Position numbers and translations under genes: made by a program
Notes under the pieces: generated by a model
The model's database searches: none
Told to the model about the DNA's origin: nothing
What the model saw: only the letters and a program-made list of their open reading frames with translations
Shown: piece after piece, positions 30,420 through 41,155 of the stretch
Numbering within the stretch: the first letter of the stretch is position 1
How the letters are laid out: each line of letters starts with the position of its first letter
Source: Microbacterium schleiferi
GTDB taxonomy: Bacteria > Actinomycetota > Actinomycetes > Actinomycetales > Microbacteriaceae
Reading direction: 5' to 3'
DNA: 64,000 bases
Assembly (NCBI RefSeq): GCF_020781975.1
Contig: NZ_JAJGNI010000003.1
Coordinates: 62,001 to 126,000, forward strand

Positions 30420-31351
30420 CAGCTCCACCCCGGGTCCTCGCAGAACTGACCACCCATCCCGTCGTCGTAGCAGACCGGTTCGTTCGGGGCCGCGAGGCCG
30501 GGGACGAACTGGCGCACCTGCTCGCCGTCGGTCAGTCCGGAGACGACCTCCACGACGGTGCCGTCGCTGACTCCGAGTCCGACTTCCCGCTCTTCGAGGG
30601 GGGCGCCGGTGCCGGCATCCACCCACACCAGCCCGGTGCCTGCTCCACCGCGCACTGCAGTGACCGGAACCACCAGGGCATCATCGACAGTCGCTACCCG
30701 GATGGACAGCTCGGTCCGAAGGCCTGCGAACACTGTCTGGTCGGTCGGGACGGCGCACGTGATGCTGGTCGTGCCGTCTTCGGACACCTGCACCGATAGG
30801 CCCGTGCATGAGAAGGGCGTGGGGCCGCCCTGGATTGTGACTTCGCCCTCGGTCGGGGCCTTCAGCAGTCGATACAGCTGCACCGGCTCGATGGTGCTCT
30901 GCACGTGATACCGGGTGGGGCTGAGCGTCGCGATTTCGCCTCCGATGCTCGTCGGCTGTCCTTTCACCACGGCCACGGCGGTCACCTCGCCGGCCTCCGG
31001 GGCCAGCACATCGATCGTCTTGGCGGGATAGGACTGCTTGATCGTCATCAAGACCTGACCGGCTGCGACCGACTGTCCCGGTGCAACCTTGACCTCGCTG
31101 ACGGCTCCGTCGACCTCGGAACGCACCGTCACGGCGTCGTCGCGCGCGATCGTTCCTTCGAGGGTCAGTTCGTCGATCACGCTCTGGCGGACGACGGGCA
31201 CAACCGGCTCGGTGATCTGCCCACCCGGATCTGCCGAGGCCGTCGCCGTATCGGGGAAGAACGCCATCTTCACGAGTGCGGCGGCGAGAGCCCCGAACAC
31301 GATAACGAAGAGGATGGGAAATACCCACCGACGCCACACAGCCATAGACAT
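30416..31351 (-). CDS. Membrane fusion/adaptor protein (HlyD/MacA-like, efflux RND periplasmic type)
   Basis: 311 residues. N-terminal membrane helix (RWVFPILFVIVFGALAAALVKMAFF), then a biotinyl-lipoyl-like half-hairpin (DDAVTVRSEVDGAVSEVKVAPGQSVAAGQVLMTI, about 70-105), a beta-barrel region and the closing GAPLEEREVGLGVSDGTVVEVVSGLTDGEQV typical of MFP C-termini. The long alpha-hairpin of Gram-negative MacA is missing, as usual in Gram-positives lacking an outer membrane channel. First gene of the operon; the last residues contain a Cys pair (VCYDDGMGGQFCEDP) of unknown meaning. Confidence 0.87.
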   Translation of the reverse strand: MSMAVWRRWVFPILFVIVFGALAAALVKMAFFPDTATASADPGGQITEPVVPVVRQSVIDELTLEGTIARDDAVTVRSEVDGAVSEVKVAPGQSVAAGQVLMTIKQSYPAKTIDVLAPEAGEVTAVAVVKGQPTSIGGEIATLSPTRYHVQSTIEPVQLYRLLKAPTEGEVTIQGGPTPFSCTGLSVQVSEDGTTSITCAVPTDQTVFAGLRTELSIRVATVDDALVVPVTAVRGGAGTGLVWVDAGTGAPLEEREVGLGVSDGTVVEVVSGLTDGEQVRQFVPGLAAPNEPVCYDDGMGGQFCEDPGWSW

Positions 31352-31569
31352 ACGCCTTCCATTCGCGACGAAGCGTTCCCCCGATGAGCGCGGATGGCTT
31401 CGTGTGATCCCCCGCGTGCAACCTATCCCGCGCCTGCGGGCACGGCCAACACTGTCGATGACATTTCAGGGTCTTCCCCGAGAGACTCAGGGTGCGCGTT
31501 TGCTGGGGCGGGAAAGCGGGGACGCTTCCGCTGGGAGCGGACCCAGCGCACGCCAAGGTCACGGCCCGG

Positions 31570-31575
31570 TAACAT
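31570..31575 (+). promoter_or_regulatory. Candidate -10 (TAACAT) upstream of secA
   Basis: TAACAT about 75 nt before the secA GTG. The 299-nt gap 31352-31650 otherwise holds a small hairpin TCCGCT-GGG-AGCGGA (about 31527-31541) and short candidate upstream ORFs; nothing stronger is visible. Confidence 0.3.
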
Positions 31576-31650
31576 GAGTCGGTATGTCCGCGCGCGGTTC
31601 GCGCCGGGTCGGCACCCCGGGTGCCGCCGTTGACAGATGGAGAGCTTTCC

Positions 31651-34467
<2,817 letters not shown>

Positions 34468-34525
34468 GCGCAGAACGCGAGACCCGCGATCCACGCGCGG
34501 TCAGGTGGCCCGGTGGGTGCGGCAT

Positions 34526-34531
34526 TATCCT
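34526..34531 (+). promoter_or_regulatory. -10 box (TATCCT) for aminotransferase gene
   Basis: TATCCT followed by GAACGG and ATG 34538; 6-nt spacing, leaderless start. Confidence 0.55.
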
Positions 34532-34537
34532 GAACGG

Positions 34538-35764
34538 ATGACCCACCCCCGGCCGCTCGACCAGTCGAGCAAACTCAAGCACGTCCTCTACGAGATCCGG
34601 GGGCAGGCCCTCGTCGAGGCCGATCGTCTGGAGGCCGAGGGACACCGGATCCTCAAGCTGAACACGGGGAACCCGGCAGCTTTCGGCTTCGAGGCTCCGT
34701 TCCAGATCGTGCGGGACATGATCGAGGCGGTACCCGAAGCCCACGGGTACAGCGACAGCCGCGGCATCAAGTCTGCTCGGCTCGCCGTCGTCTACCGATA
34801 CGAGCAGGTTCCCGGATTCCCGGCGCTCGACCCCGATGACGTGTACCTCGGTAACGGGGTCTCCGAGCTCATCACGATGACGATGCAGGCCCTCCTGGAC
34901 GAGGGCGACGAGGTGTTGATACCCGCACCCGACTACCCGCTGTGGACGGCGATGACGAGCCTGGGGGGTGGGACGCCCGTTCACTACCTGTGCGACGAGC
35001 AGAACGGTTGGCAGCCCGACATCGAGGACATCCGCTCGAAGATCACCGAGCGCACCAAAGCGATCGTCGTCATCAACCCCAACAACCCGACCGGTGCCGT
35101 CTACACCCGCGAAGTCCTCGATCAGATCGCCGACATCGCCCGCGAACACTCGCTTCTGGTCCTTGCTGACGAGATCTACGACCGCATCCTCTTCGACGAT
35201 GCGAGACACATCCCGATGGCCGCCGTTGCGCCGGATCTGCTGGTGCTGACCTTCAACGGGCTCTCGAAGACCTATCGAGTCGCCGGCTATCGCTCGGGGT
35301 GGCTCGCGATCACGGGGCCGAAGGATCACGCAGCCGGCTTCCTGGAGGGAATCACCCTGCTGGCCTCGACGCGGCTGTGTCCCAATGTCCCGGCGCAGTA
35401 CGCCGTGCAGGCTGCGCTGTCGGGAGTCCAGTCGATCGACGCGCTGATCGCTCCCACGGGGCGGTTGCATGAGCAGCGGGATGCCGCCTGGGAGGCGCTG
35501 GAGTCGATCCCCGGGGTGAGCTGCGTCAAGCCGGAGGGCGCGCTGTACGCCTTCCCGCGCTTCGATCCGAACGTGTACGACATCCGGGATGATGCGAAGC
35601 TCGTGTACGACTTCCTTGTCGCCGAGAAGGTGCTGCTCGTGCAGGGGACGGGATTCAACTGGCCGACCCCGGACCACGTGAGGATCGTGACGCTTCCTGA
35701 ATCCCGAGTGCTGACTGAGGCTATCGAGCGGCTCGGCAACTTCCTGTCGTCGTACCGGCAGTAA
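34538..35764 (+). CDS. PLP-dependent aminotransferase, AlaA-like (glutamate-pyruvate type)
   Basis: 408 residues of fold-type I class I/II aminotransferase. RILKLNTGNPAAFGFEAP at the N-terminus and the substrate-loop YSDSRGIKSARLAVV, with NPNNPTGAVY near residue 185, DEIYDRILFD near 215 and the PLP-lysine in FNGLSKTYRVAGYRSGW near 248 match E. coli AlaA/YfbQ, which makes alanine from pyruvate and glutamate. Substrate assignment rests on similarity to that group only. ATG 34538 is chosen because of the TATCCT box 6 nt upstream; GTG 34505 would overlap it. Confidence 0.88.
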   Translation: MTHPRPLDQSSKLKHVLYEIRGQALVEADRLEAEGHRILKLNTGNPAAFGFEAPFQIVRDMIEAVPEAHGYSDSRGIKSARLAVVYRYEQVPGFPALDPDDVYLGNGVSELITMTMQALLDEGDEVLIPAPDYPLWTAMTSLGGGTPVHYLCDEQNGWQPDIEDIRSKITERTKAIVVINPNNPTGAVYTREVLDQIADIAREHSLLVLADEIYDRILFDDARHIPMAAVAPDLLVLTFNGLSKTYRVAGYRSGWLAITGPKDHAAGFLEGITLLASTRLCPNVPAQYAVQAALSGVQSIDALIAPTGRLHEQRDAAWEALESIPGVSCVKPEGALYAFPRFDPNVYDIRDDAKLVYDFLVAEKVLLVQGTGFNWPTPDHVRIVTLPESRVLTEAIERLGNFLSSYRQ

Positions 35765-35788
35765 GGCGGCGCGCCGTCCGCGGCGTTG

Positions 35789-36229
35789 TCAGAGCAGGGC
35801 GAGAGAGGTGGTGCGCCACCGACCGTCCATGCCCTCCAACCGCAGGGCCACAGCACGGGTGCGCGCCGGACCGCGGACGATGACCACGCCCTCGACGATG
35901 CCGTCGGCGGGGGAGGAGTGGCGTACGGAAACGATCTGATGCACGGGACGCTTCGCTGGGATGCCGCGGGCGCTTCGTGCGCGGGCGGCGAGGTTGGCCC
36001 GGGTGACGAGCTTCCGATACGCATCCTCGGTCAGCCACCTGGCGAGTTGGTCAACCTCGCGGACACCCGCGAAGATCTCCAGGACCCCACGAGAGATGTT
36101 GCGCAGGAAGGTCTCGGGATCGGGGAGGTCGGCGGTGCTCGTGCGCTGTGGCGCGAAGTACTGGTTCAGCTCGGCCGCTTCGTCTGCCGCGCGGTAAGCG
36201 CGTGCGAAGCTCGATTGCGTCGTCGCCAT
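35789..36229 (-). CDS. Rv3235-family protein
   Basis: 146 residues, soluble. NISRGVLEIFAGVREVDQLARWLTEDAYRKLVTRANLAARARS (about 45-85) is the family core, followed by a beta-rich half ending VALRLEGMDGRWRTTSLALL. This is the actinobacterial Rv3235/DUF6459 type found near secA. Function unknown; a SecA-linked or envelope role is only suggested by context. Convergent with the aminotransferase gene (24-nt gap). Confidence 0.75.
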   Translation of the reverse strand: MATTQSSFARAYRAADEAAELNQYFAPQRTSTADLPDPETFLRNISRGVLEIFAGVREVDQLARWLTEDAYRKLVTRANLAARARSARGIPAKRPVHQIVSVRHSSPADGIVEGVVIVRGPARTRAVALRLEGMDGRWRTTSLALL

Positions 36230-36345
36230 GAGATCTCACTCTCGACCGGTAACAGGATGTCGAGAAGTAGAGCACACGGCAGGGGGCTCGGTGGGGGCCG
36301 GGATCCCGCTGTGGACAGTTTCTCATCGACTCCTCATCTACGACG

Positions 36346-36351
36346 TACGCT
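36346..36351 (+). promoter_or_regulatory. -10 box (TACGCT) for 36358 gene
   Basis: TACGCT-CGCCCC-GTG at 36358; 6-nt spacing, no ribosome-binding site. Confidence 0.5.
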
Positions 36352-36357
36352 CGCCCC

Positions 36358-36945
36358 GTGCGATGGGACCGGCTGTTCGATGACCTCGAAGCTCAGGCGT
36401 CAGCCGAGTGGGAAGCCGAGCGTGCGGCCCTCGCCTCCGAGTCCGAGCGGGTGCGCCTGTCGCGCGTGTCGCTGAGAGACCGGCTGCTCGTGCTGCGAGA
36501 CGCTCAGGCCCAGGTGCGGGTGCAGTTGAGCGGCGGCGCCGGCGTCGAAGGGCGAATCGTTGCCGTGGGTGCTGATTGGTTGGCGGTCGACCGAGGACCG
36601 TCCTCCGTCAGCATCGTTCCGCTCGGTGGGCTCACGGGGCTACGGATGGCGCACGCCGACCTTCTGCACAGCGCTTCGGGACGTGTGGGGCAAGCCCTCC
36701 GCGAGCGGATGGATCTCGGTTTCGTGCTGCGCGACCTCGCACGCCGGCGGGTTCCCGTTCTTGTCGAACTGGTCGCGGACGACGCGCTGACCGGAACCGT
36801 CGATCGAGCCGGCGCGGATCACTTCGACCTTGCCATTCACGACCTCGACGTTCCGCGGCATCCGTCGGCGGTGACCGGATTTCGGATGGTTCCGTTCGGC
36901 GCCCTCGCGCAGCTGGTCGTGGCGGCCGGAGACGCGGGGCTCTGA
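36358..36945 (+). CDS. Hypothetical protein with an internally duplicated small beta-domain
   Basis: 195 residues. A helical, charged N-terminus (1-45) leads into two copies of a short beta-rich module: QVRVQLSGGAGVEGRIVAVGADWLAVD...IVPLGGLTGL (about 52-98) and VPVLVELVADDALTGTVDRAGADHFDLA...MVPFGALAQL (about 125-185). The shared pattern V-x-L-(acidic/Gly)-x-x-x-G-x-(I/V)-x-x-(V/A)-G-A-D-(W/H) resembles an Sm-like or SH3-type barrel. No named family recognised. Leaderless GTG start. It is convergent with the HTH gene. Confidence 0.65.
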   Translation: MRWDRLFDDLEAQASAEWEAERAALASESERVRLSRVSLRDRLLVLRDAQAQVRVQLSGGAGVEGRIVAVGADWLAVDRGPSSVSIVPLGGLTGLRMAHADLLHSASGRVGQALRERMDLGFVLRDLARRRVPVLVELVADDALTGTVDRAGADHFDLAIHDLDVPRHPSAVTGFRMVPFGALAQLVVAAGDAGL

Positions 36946-36964
36946 CCCGCGGAAGCCTCCCGGA

Positions 36965-37246
36965 TCAGTCTGGGTTGCGAATGGCCCCGGTGCCCCACAG
37001 TTCCGGGAAGCTCGCGGTCTGCGACTGGTGCCACAGCGCCATGCGTCGGGTCTGTTCGACCTGGTCGTCGAGGTAGGACTCGACACTCATCTCGTCGATG
37101 CGCCACTGCCCGCTTTCGCCGACACGCATCCCGCGGAGCTGCCCGGCCAGGACCAGGGCCATCACGTCCTCGACCTCGATCGCGAGCACTTCGGCGACCT
37201 GCGATGGCGTCAACAGGCGCGCGTCGGCGGCGGGAGGCTGGGGCAT
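36965..37246 (-). CDS. Small helix-turn-helix protein, excisionase/BldC-like
   Basis: 93 residues. RLLTPSQVAEVLAIEVEDVMALVLAGQLRGMRVGESGQWRIDEMSVESYLDDQ (about 9-60; two halves TPSQVAEVL and QWRIDEMSVESYL) is the winged HTH seen in excisionase-family and BldC-like regulators, followed by a basic tail. As an isolated DNA-binding module it may regulate the divergent SAF/MinD-like genes 50 nt away. ATG 37246 lies 6 nt after CATAAT (37253-37258), a very good -10, so the start is leaderless. Confidence 0.75.
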   Translation of the reverse strand: MPQPPAADARLLTPSQVAEVLAIEVEDVMALVLAGQLRGMRVGESGQWRIDEMSVESYLDDQVEQTRRMALWHQSQTASFPELWGTGAIRNPD

Positions 37247-37252
37247 GTCCCC

Positions 37253-37258
37253 ATTATG
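37253..37258 (-). promoter_or_regulatory. -10 box (CATAAT) for HTH gene
   Basis: Minus strand CATAAT-GGGGAC-ATG; close to the TATAAT consensus. Confidence 0.5.
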
Positions 37259-37295
37259 ACGCCGGGTTCTGACAGGGCGGCGCAGCGGCGCCCGC

Positions 37296-37304
37296 TGTGG
37301 ATAA
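37296..37304 (-). promoter_or_regulatory. Perfect DnaA box (TTATCCACA) upstream of SAF/MinD-like genes
   Basis: The plus strand reads TGTGGATAA, an exact consensus DnaA-binding 9-mer on the minus strand. It lies between the divergent HTH and SAF genes. It is single, so not an origin; possible DnaA transcriptional site or coincidence. Confidence 0.35.
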
Positions 37305-37335
37305 GCGCGGCAGCGATTCACGAGTCTCGGCGACC

Positions 37336-37968
37336 ATGGTTCGCATGTCCTCCCGCTCTCATACCTCCCGGCGCCCCGCGTGGGCAGACCTGCGGTTCCT
37401 GGTCGGCGTCGTTCTGGTTCTGGCTTCCGTCGGTGGTGTGTGGTTCATCGTGTCGTCGGCGCGCCAGACCGAACCCGTCTACGTAGCCGTCCGAGCGATA
37501 GTTCCCGGCGAGCCGGTAGCTGCAGCGGACCTTGCCGTCGTGGATGTCGCTCTGGGAGTCGCGTCGAACGCTTACCTCAGGGCTGACGACCTCGGGGAAG
37601 GGCTCGTTGCAGCGCGCACAGTCTCGGCTGGCGAACTCGTGCCCGCCGACGCTCTCGTGACCGACGACAGTACGCGATCCACGACGGTCGTCGTCCGCAG
37701 CGCAGCCGAGGTACCGGGTTCGGTCGTGGCCGGATCGACTGTCGAGTTGTGGGCAGCGCCGCGTCTTGATCAGTCACGCTTCGATACGCCACGCATTCTC
37801 GTGGCCGACGCGACGGTCGTCAGCGTCACCCGGGATGATTCACCCCTGGCCGGCGGAACGGCGGCGGTCGAACTGGTGATTCCCCGCGCCGATGTCGCTG
37901 CCGCGCTCGCTGCAATCGCCGACGGCTCCGCGCTCTCGGTCATCCCCTGGACCCCGGGGCTGCAATGA
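37336..37968 (+). CDS. SAF domain membrane protein, CpaB/RcpC-like
   Basis: 210 residues from ATG 37336. One membrane helix (LRFLVGVVLVLASVGGVWFIVSS, about 15-37) then a SAF domain (VYVAVRAIVPGEPVAAADLAVVDVAL, about 45-105) and an RcpC/CpaB-like C-terminal part (TVELWAAPRLD). In Flp/Tad pilus systems CpaB is an outer-face assembly factor, but no secretin, TadA ATPase or pilin genes are in this window. ATGA overlap with the MinD-like gene shows a fixed pair. Start is uncertain: GTG 37297 and ATG 37345 are alternatives. Confidence 0.72.
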   Translation: MVRMSSRSHTSRRPAWADLRFLVGVVLVLASVGGVWFIVSSARQTEPVYVAVRAIVPGEPVAAADLAVVDVALGVASNAYLRADDLGEGLVAARTVSAGELVPADALVTDDSTRSTTVVVRSAAEVPGSVVAGSTVELWAAPRLDQSRFDTPRILVADATVVSVTRDDSPLAGGTAAVELVIPRADVAAALAAIADGSALSVIPWTPGLQ

Positions 37969-39149
37969 GAGCGCTGATCGCGCTGGACGAGCCACACGCG
38001 ACGCGGCTGGCCGAAGAGCTCTCGCGGCTCGGATGGGACGCGCACGCAACGCCGGCCACGACACCCGGTCTCGCCGCCGCTCGCGGTGGTGTCCGGGGTG
38101 CCGGTGACGAGGAGCTGGAGCTTCTCGTCGTCGCTGCGCGCCACGACACACTCACACGTGAGCTCGTGACCGCTTGCGATCGGGAGGGAATCCGGATCGC
38201 CCCCGTGGGGGACGGTGAGACACCGGCGCGCCTGGCTCAGGCGTTCGGGCTCGGCGTGCCGATGTCGCCACGGGCTTCCGGGCGCGAGCTCGTGCGTGCC
38301 CTCCGAGACCCGCTGCCCGTCGCGCCGGTTCCCCGGAACAGGCGCCGAGTCATCGCAGTATGGGGTGCGGCAGGGTCGCCCGGGCGATCGACGATAGCGA
38401 TCGAGCTCGCGGTGGAGCTCGCCCGCGACCGCGATGTGGCGCTGATCGATGCCGACTCCCACGCGCCCTCGATAGCGCTGGCGCTCGGCCTGCCCGATGA
38501 AGGTCCGGGGTTCGCCGCCGCATGCCGACAGGTGAACCGTGGCGCCCTGGATGTCGCCGAACTGGACCGAATCGCGCTTCGGCTCGGGCGGGGGCCACAG
38601 GTTCTGGCCGGCATCAATCGGCCTTCGCGTTGGCCGGAGCTGCGCGAGGATCGCGTACGTGCCGCGCTCTCCATATGCCGCGAGTGGGTGGATGACACCG
38701 TGGTCGACGTGGCGGCGCCCCTGGACCGTGACGAAGAGATCGTGAGCGATCTCGCCGGTGGCAGGCGCAACGCCGCAACGATCGCCGCCCTCCAGGAAGC
38801 CGATCTCGTCGTCGCCGTGGCCGGTGCGGATCCCGTCGGTATCAGCCGTTTCGTTCGCGGCTACGCGCAGCTGCGCGAGACAGTGGGAGCGACACCGATC
38901 GCGGTGGTCGCCAACCGGCTGCGCCCGGGCTCCCTGGGCATCGACGCCCGCGGCCAGGTACGCCGAAGTCTCGACCGGTTCGCCGGCATCCGTGACGTGT
39001 GGTTCGTGCCGCAAGATCCGCGCTCGGCCGATGCTGCGCTCCTGGCCGCCCGTCCGATCGCGGACGTTGCCCGGAGATCGCCGATCGTGTCCGGCGTGCG
39101 GCGCTTCGTGAGCGAGGCGCTCGCCGTCGACACTCGCAAAGCTGCGTAG
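37965..39149 (+). CDS. MinD/ParA-superfamily ATPase-like protein, CpaE/TadZ type with degenerate P-loop
   Basis: 394 residues. An N-terminal receiver-like half (1-125) without obvious phosphoacceptor precedes an ATPase-like half. Its P-loop reads VIAVWGAAGSPGRSTIAIELA (about residues 128-148, given as GAAGSPGRST): the signature Lys of ParA proteins is Ala and the Walker Lys is Arg. Switch-like ALIDADSHAPSIALALGL (about 162) and VVDVAAPLD (about 246) are kept. This matches CpaE/TadZ-like pilus-localisation proteins. Nucleotide hydrolysis is doubtful. Cotranscribed with the SAF gene. Confidence 0.75.
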   Translation: MRALIALDEPHATRLAEELSRLGWDAHATPATTPGLAAARGGVRGAGDEELELLVVAARHDTLTRELVTACDREGIRIAPVGDGETPARLAQAFGLGVPMSPRASGRELVRALRDPLPVAPVPRNRRRVIAVWGAAGSPGRSTIAIELAVELARDRDVALIDADSHAPSIALALGLPDEGPGFAAACRQVNRGALDVAELDRIALRLGRGPQVLAGINRPSRWPELREDRVRAALSICREWVDDTVVDVAAPLDRDEEIVSDLAGGRRNAATIAALQEADLVVAVAGADPVGISRFVRGYAQLRETVGATPIAVVANRLRPGSLGIDARGQVRRSLDRFAGIRDVWFVPQDPRSADAALLAARPIADVARRSPIVSGVRRFVSEALAVDTRKAA

Positions 39150-39172
39150 TTCGAGCATCCACGCTGGGGCTC

Positions 39173-39178
39173 TAGGCT
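39173..39178 (+). promoter_or_regulatory. -10 box (TAGGCT) for pdtaS
   Basis: TAGGCT-GAAACG-ATG 39185; 6-nt spacing, leaderless; possible -35 TTCGAG 17 nt further upstream. Confidence 0.55.
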
Positions 39179-39184
39179 GAAACG

Positions 39185-40663
39185 ATGTCGACCCTCAGCG
39201 ATCTCGTCTATGACCAGGGGCGTTCCACCGGCGCGGATGTCGAATGGCTCCACCGCCTGGCCGGGGACGGTCAGTTGCTGGCCGATCTCGCTTTCGCCGA
39301 CATCGTCATCTGGGTTCCGACGGCAGATGACTCGTTCGTCGCTGTCGGCCACGCCCGGCCCAGCGGCGCCGCGACCCTGTTTTATCGGGACATCGTCGGA
39401 GACCCCGTCCGACCCCAGTGGCGGACCCAGATTCGCGAGGCGTTCTTCTCGGGAATGATCGTCGACTCGGCATCCCCTGACTGGTTCGAAGAGACCCCGA
39501 CCCGGGTCCGCGCGGTACCGATCGTGCGAGGGTCCGGCTCCGGTCGCACCACGCTGGGAGTCCTGACGCGCCACACCAATCTTGGGGAGACACGCACTCC
39601 TTCGCGCCAGCAGATCACCTTCAACGAGTGCGCCGACGACCTGTTCGGAATGGTCGCCTCGGGCGACTTTCCGGATCTCAGCGCACCGACCGCTCCGCGT
39701 CGGGGCGCTCCGAGAGCCTCTGACGGACTCGTGCGCCTCGACGTCGATGGGACGGTGACCTTCGCGAGCCCCAACGCTCTCTCGGCCTTCAATCGCATGG
39801 GGTTCGAGGATGAGCTCGAAGGCGAATCCCTCGTCGAGGTGACCACGGAGATCCTTCCCGAGAAGCGCCAGTTCGACGAGTCGCTTCCCCTGGTCGTGAC
39901 GGGGAGGGCACCCTGGCGTGCCGACATCGAGGCGCGTGGTGTGACGGTGAGCCTGCGGACGATCCCCCTGCGCGACCACGGGACCCGCATCGGGGCGATC
40001 GTGCTGTGCCGCGATGTCACCGAATTGCGACACCAGGAGCAAGAGCTCATCACCAAGGACGCGACGATTCGCGAGATCCACCACCGGGTCAAGAACAATC
40101 TGCAGACTGTCGCGTCGCTCCTTCGCATCCAGGCTCGCCGTTCGCACACCGAAGAGGCCCGAGAAGCGCTGACGCAGGCGATGCGACGCGTCTCGGCGAT
40201 CGCCGTCGTGCACGACACCCTCTCAGAGGGACTCACTCAGCGCGTCGATTTCGACGATGTCTTCGATCGTGTTCTCAAACTCGTCGCCGAGGTGGCTGCT
40301 GCACCCACGACACGCGCGCGGACCCGGTCTGTGGGACGCTTCGGCACCCTCCCGAGCGAGTACGCCACGCCCCTGGCGCTGGCCCTCACCGAGCTGGTGA
40401 CCAACGCTGTCGAGCACGGCCTCGCCGGGAAGGAAGGCGACGTCGAGATCGAGGCCGAGCGCGACCCCGAGCGGCTCCTGGTGCGTGTTCGTGACAACGG
40501 CGTCGGCCTGCCGGAGGGCCAAGTCGGCCGAGGGCTGGGCACGCAGATCGTTCGGACGCTCATCCAGGGAGAACTCGGCGGCACGATCGACTGGCACACG
40601 CTCGTCGGAAGCGGTACGGAAGTCACGATCGACATCCCGCTCCGCTACATCGCGCTGGACTGA
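39185..40663 (+). CDS. pdtaS: Sensor histidine kinase PdtaS-type (HisKA_2/HWE-like, with GAF and PAS)
   Basis: 492 residues, no membrane helix. An N-terminal GAF-like domain (1-160), a PAS domain (about 175-290; LVRLDVDGTVTFASPNALSAFNRMG), then HisKA_2 with TIREIHHRVKNNLQTVASLLRIQARR (His299/300 the phosphoacceptor region) and the HATPase domain (ALTELVTNAVEHGL near 405, RDNGVGLP near 440). In M. tuberculosis PdtaS (Rv3220c) signals to the antiterminator PdtaR; PdtaR is not in this window. Its neighbour whiB1 is the same as in mycobacteria. Cytosolic sensor for an unknown (reported nitric oxide/copper type) signal in that relative. Confidence 0.9.
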   Translation: MSTLSDLVYDQGRSTGADVEWLHRLAGDGQLLADLAFADIVIWVPTADDSFVAVGHARPSGAATLFYRDIVGDPVRPQWRTQIREAFFSGMIVDSASPDWFEETPTRVRAVPIVRGSGSGRTTLGVLTRHTNLGETRTPSRQQITFNECADDLFGMVASGDFPDLSAPTAPRRGAPRASDGLVRLDVDGTVTFASPNALSAFNRMGFEDELEGESLVEVTTEILPEKRQFDESLPLVVTGRAPWRADIEARGVTVSLRTIPLRDHGTRIGAIVLCRDVTELRHQEQELITKDATIREIHHRVKNNLQTVASLLRIQARRSHTEEAREALTQAMRRVSAIAVVHDTLSEGLTQRVDFDDVFDRVLKLVAEVAAAPTTRARTRSVGRFGTLPSEYATPLALALTELVTNAVEHGLAGKEGDVEIEAERDPERLLVRVRDNGVGLPEGQVGRGLGTQIVRTLIQGELGGTIDWHTLVGSGTEVTIDIPLRYIALD

Positions 40664-40700
40664 GCACGGCCTCCGGTCTCAGGCCAGCGCGCCGAGTGGC

Positions 40701-40949
40701 TCAGCTGGCGCGGCGAGCCCGGGCAGCGCGGCGCTTGAGGGCGCGGCGCTCGTCTTCGGAGAGGCCACCCCACACGCCCGAGTCCTGACCGGACTCCAGC
40801 GCGTACTGCAGGCAGATTTCGGTGACGGTGCACCGGGCGCACACGGATTTCGCCTTCTCGATTTGGTCGACGGCTGGACCGGTGTTTCCTACCGGGAAGA
40901 ACAGCTCGGGGTCGACAGTCAAGCAGGCGGCCTTGTCGCGCCAATCCAT
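40701..40949 (-). CDS. whiB1: WhiB-family iron-sulfur regulator, WhiB1 type
   Basis: 82 residues beginning MDWRDKAAC, as in WhiB1. Cys residues at about 9 (AAC), 37 and 40 (CARC) and 46 (ICLQ) hold the [4Fe-4S] cluster; GVWGGLSEDERRALKRR is the conserved turn and basic tail. WhiB1 is essential in mycobacteria, is nitric-oxide sensitive and binds the sigma factor. ATG 40949 has AAGGAG at good distance; ATG 40979 in frame would add ten residues and is less likely. The gene faces pdtaS, as in mycobacteria. Confidence 0.94.
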   Translation of the reverse strand: MDWRDKAACLTVDPELFFPVGNTGPAVDQIEKAKSVCARCTVTEICLQYALESGQDSGVWGGLSEDERRALKRRAARARRAS

Positions 40950-41014
40950 AGGGGGTGCTCCTTGATGGGGAATGAGCATCGGGCCACCGGGCGGTCGGAT
41001 ACTCTGTGAGGTGT

Positions 41015-41031
41015 ACGAGAAGATGTCTCGT
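41015..41031. promoter_or_regulatory. Inverted repeat ACGAGA-N5-TCTCGT upstream of whiB1
   Basis: ACGAGA (41015-41020) and TCTCGT (41026-41031), 66 nt or more from the whiB1 start, in the 206-nt divergent gap 40950-41155. Candidate operator; no regulator identified. The same gap also has GTGGGA/TCCCAC complementary segments. Confidence 0.35.
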
Positions 41032-41155
41032 CCCACGACCTTGTGGGAGCACACGGCTTTACCCATCGTCCCACAGCCGTTCACCCGAATCAAGGGTTCA
41101 TCCGTGAGGACGTTGCAAGAACGTTGTGTACGGGCCGAGAGTGGTCGGGAGGTCC

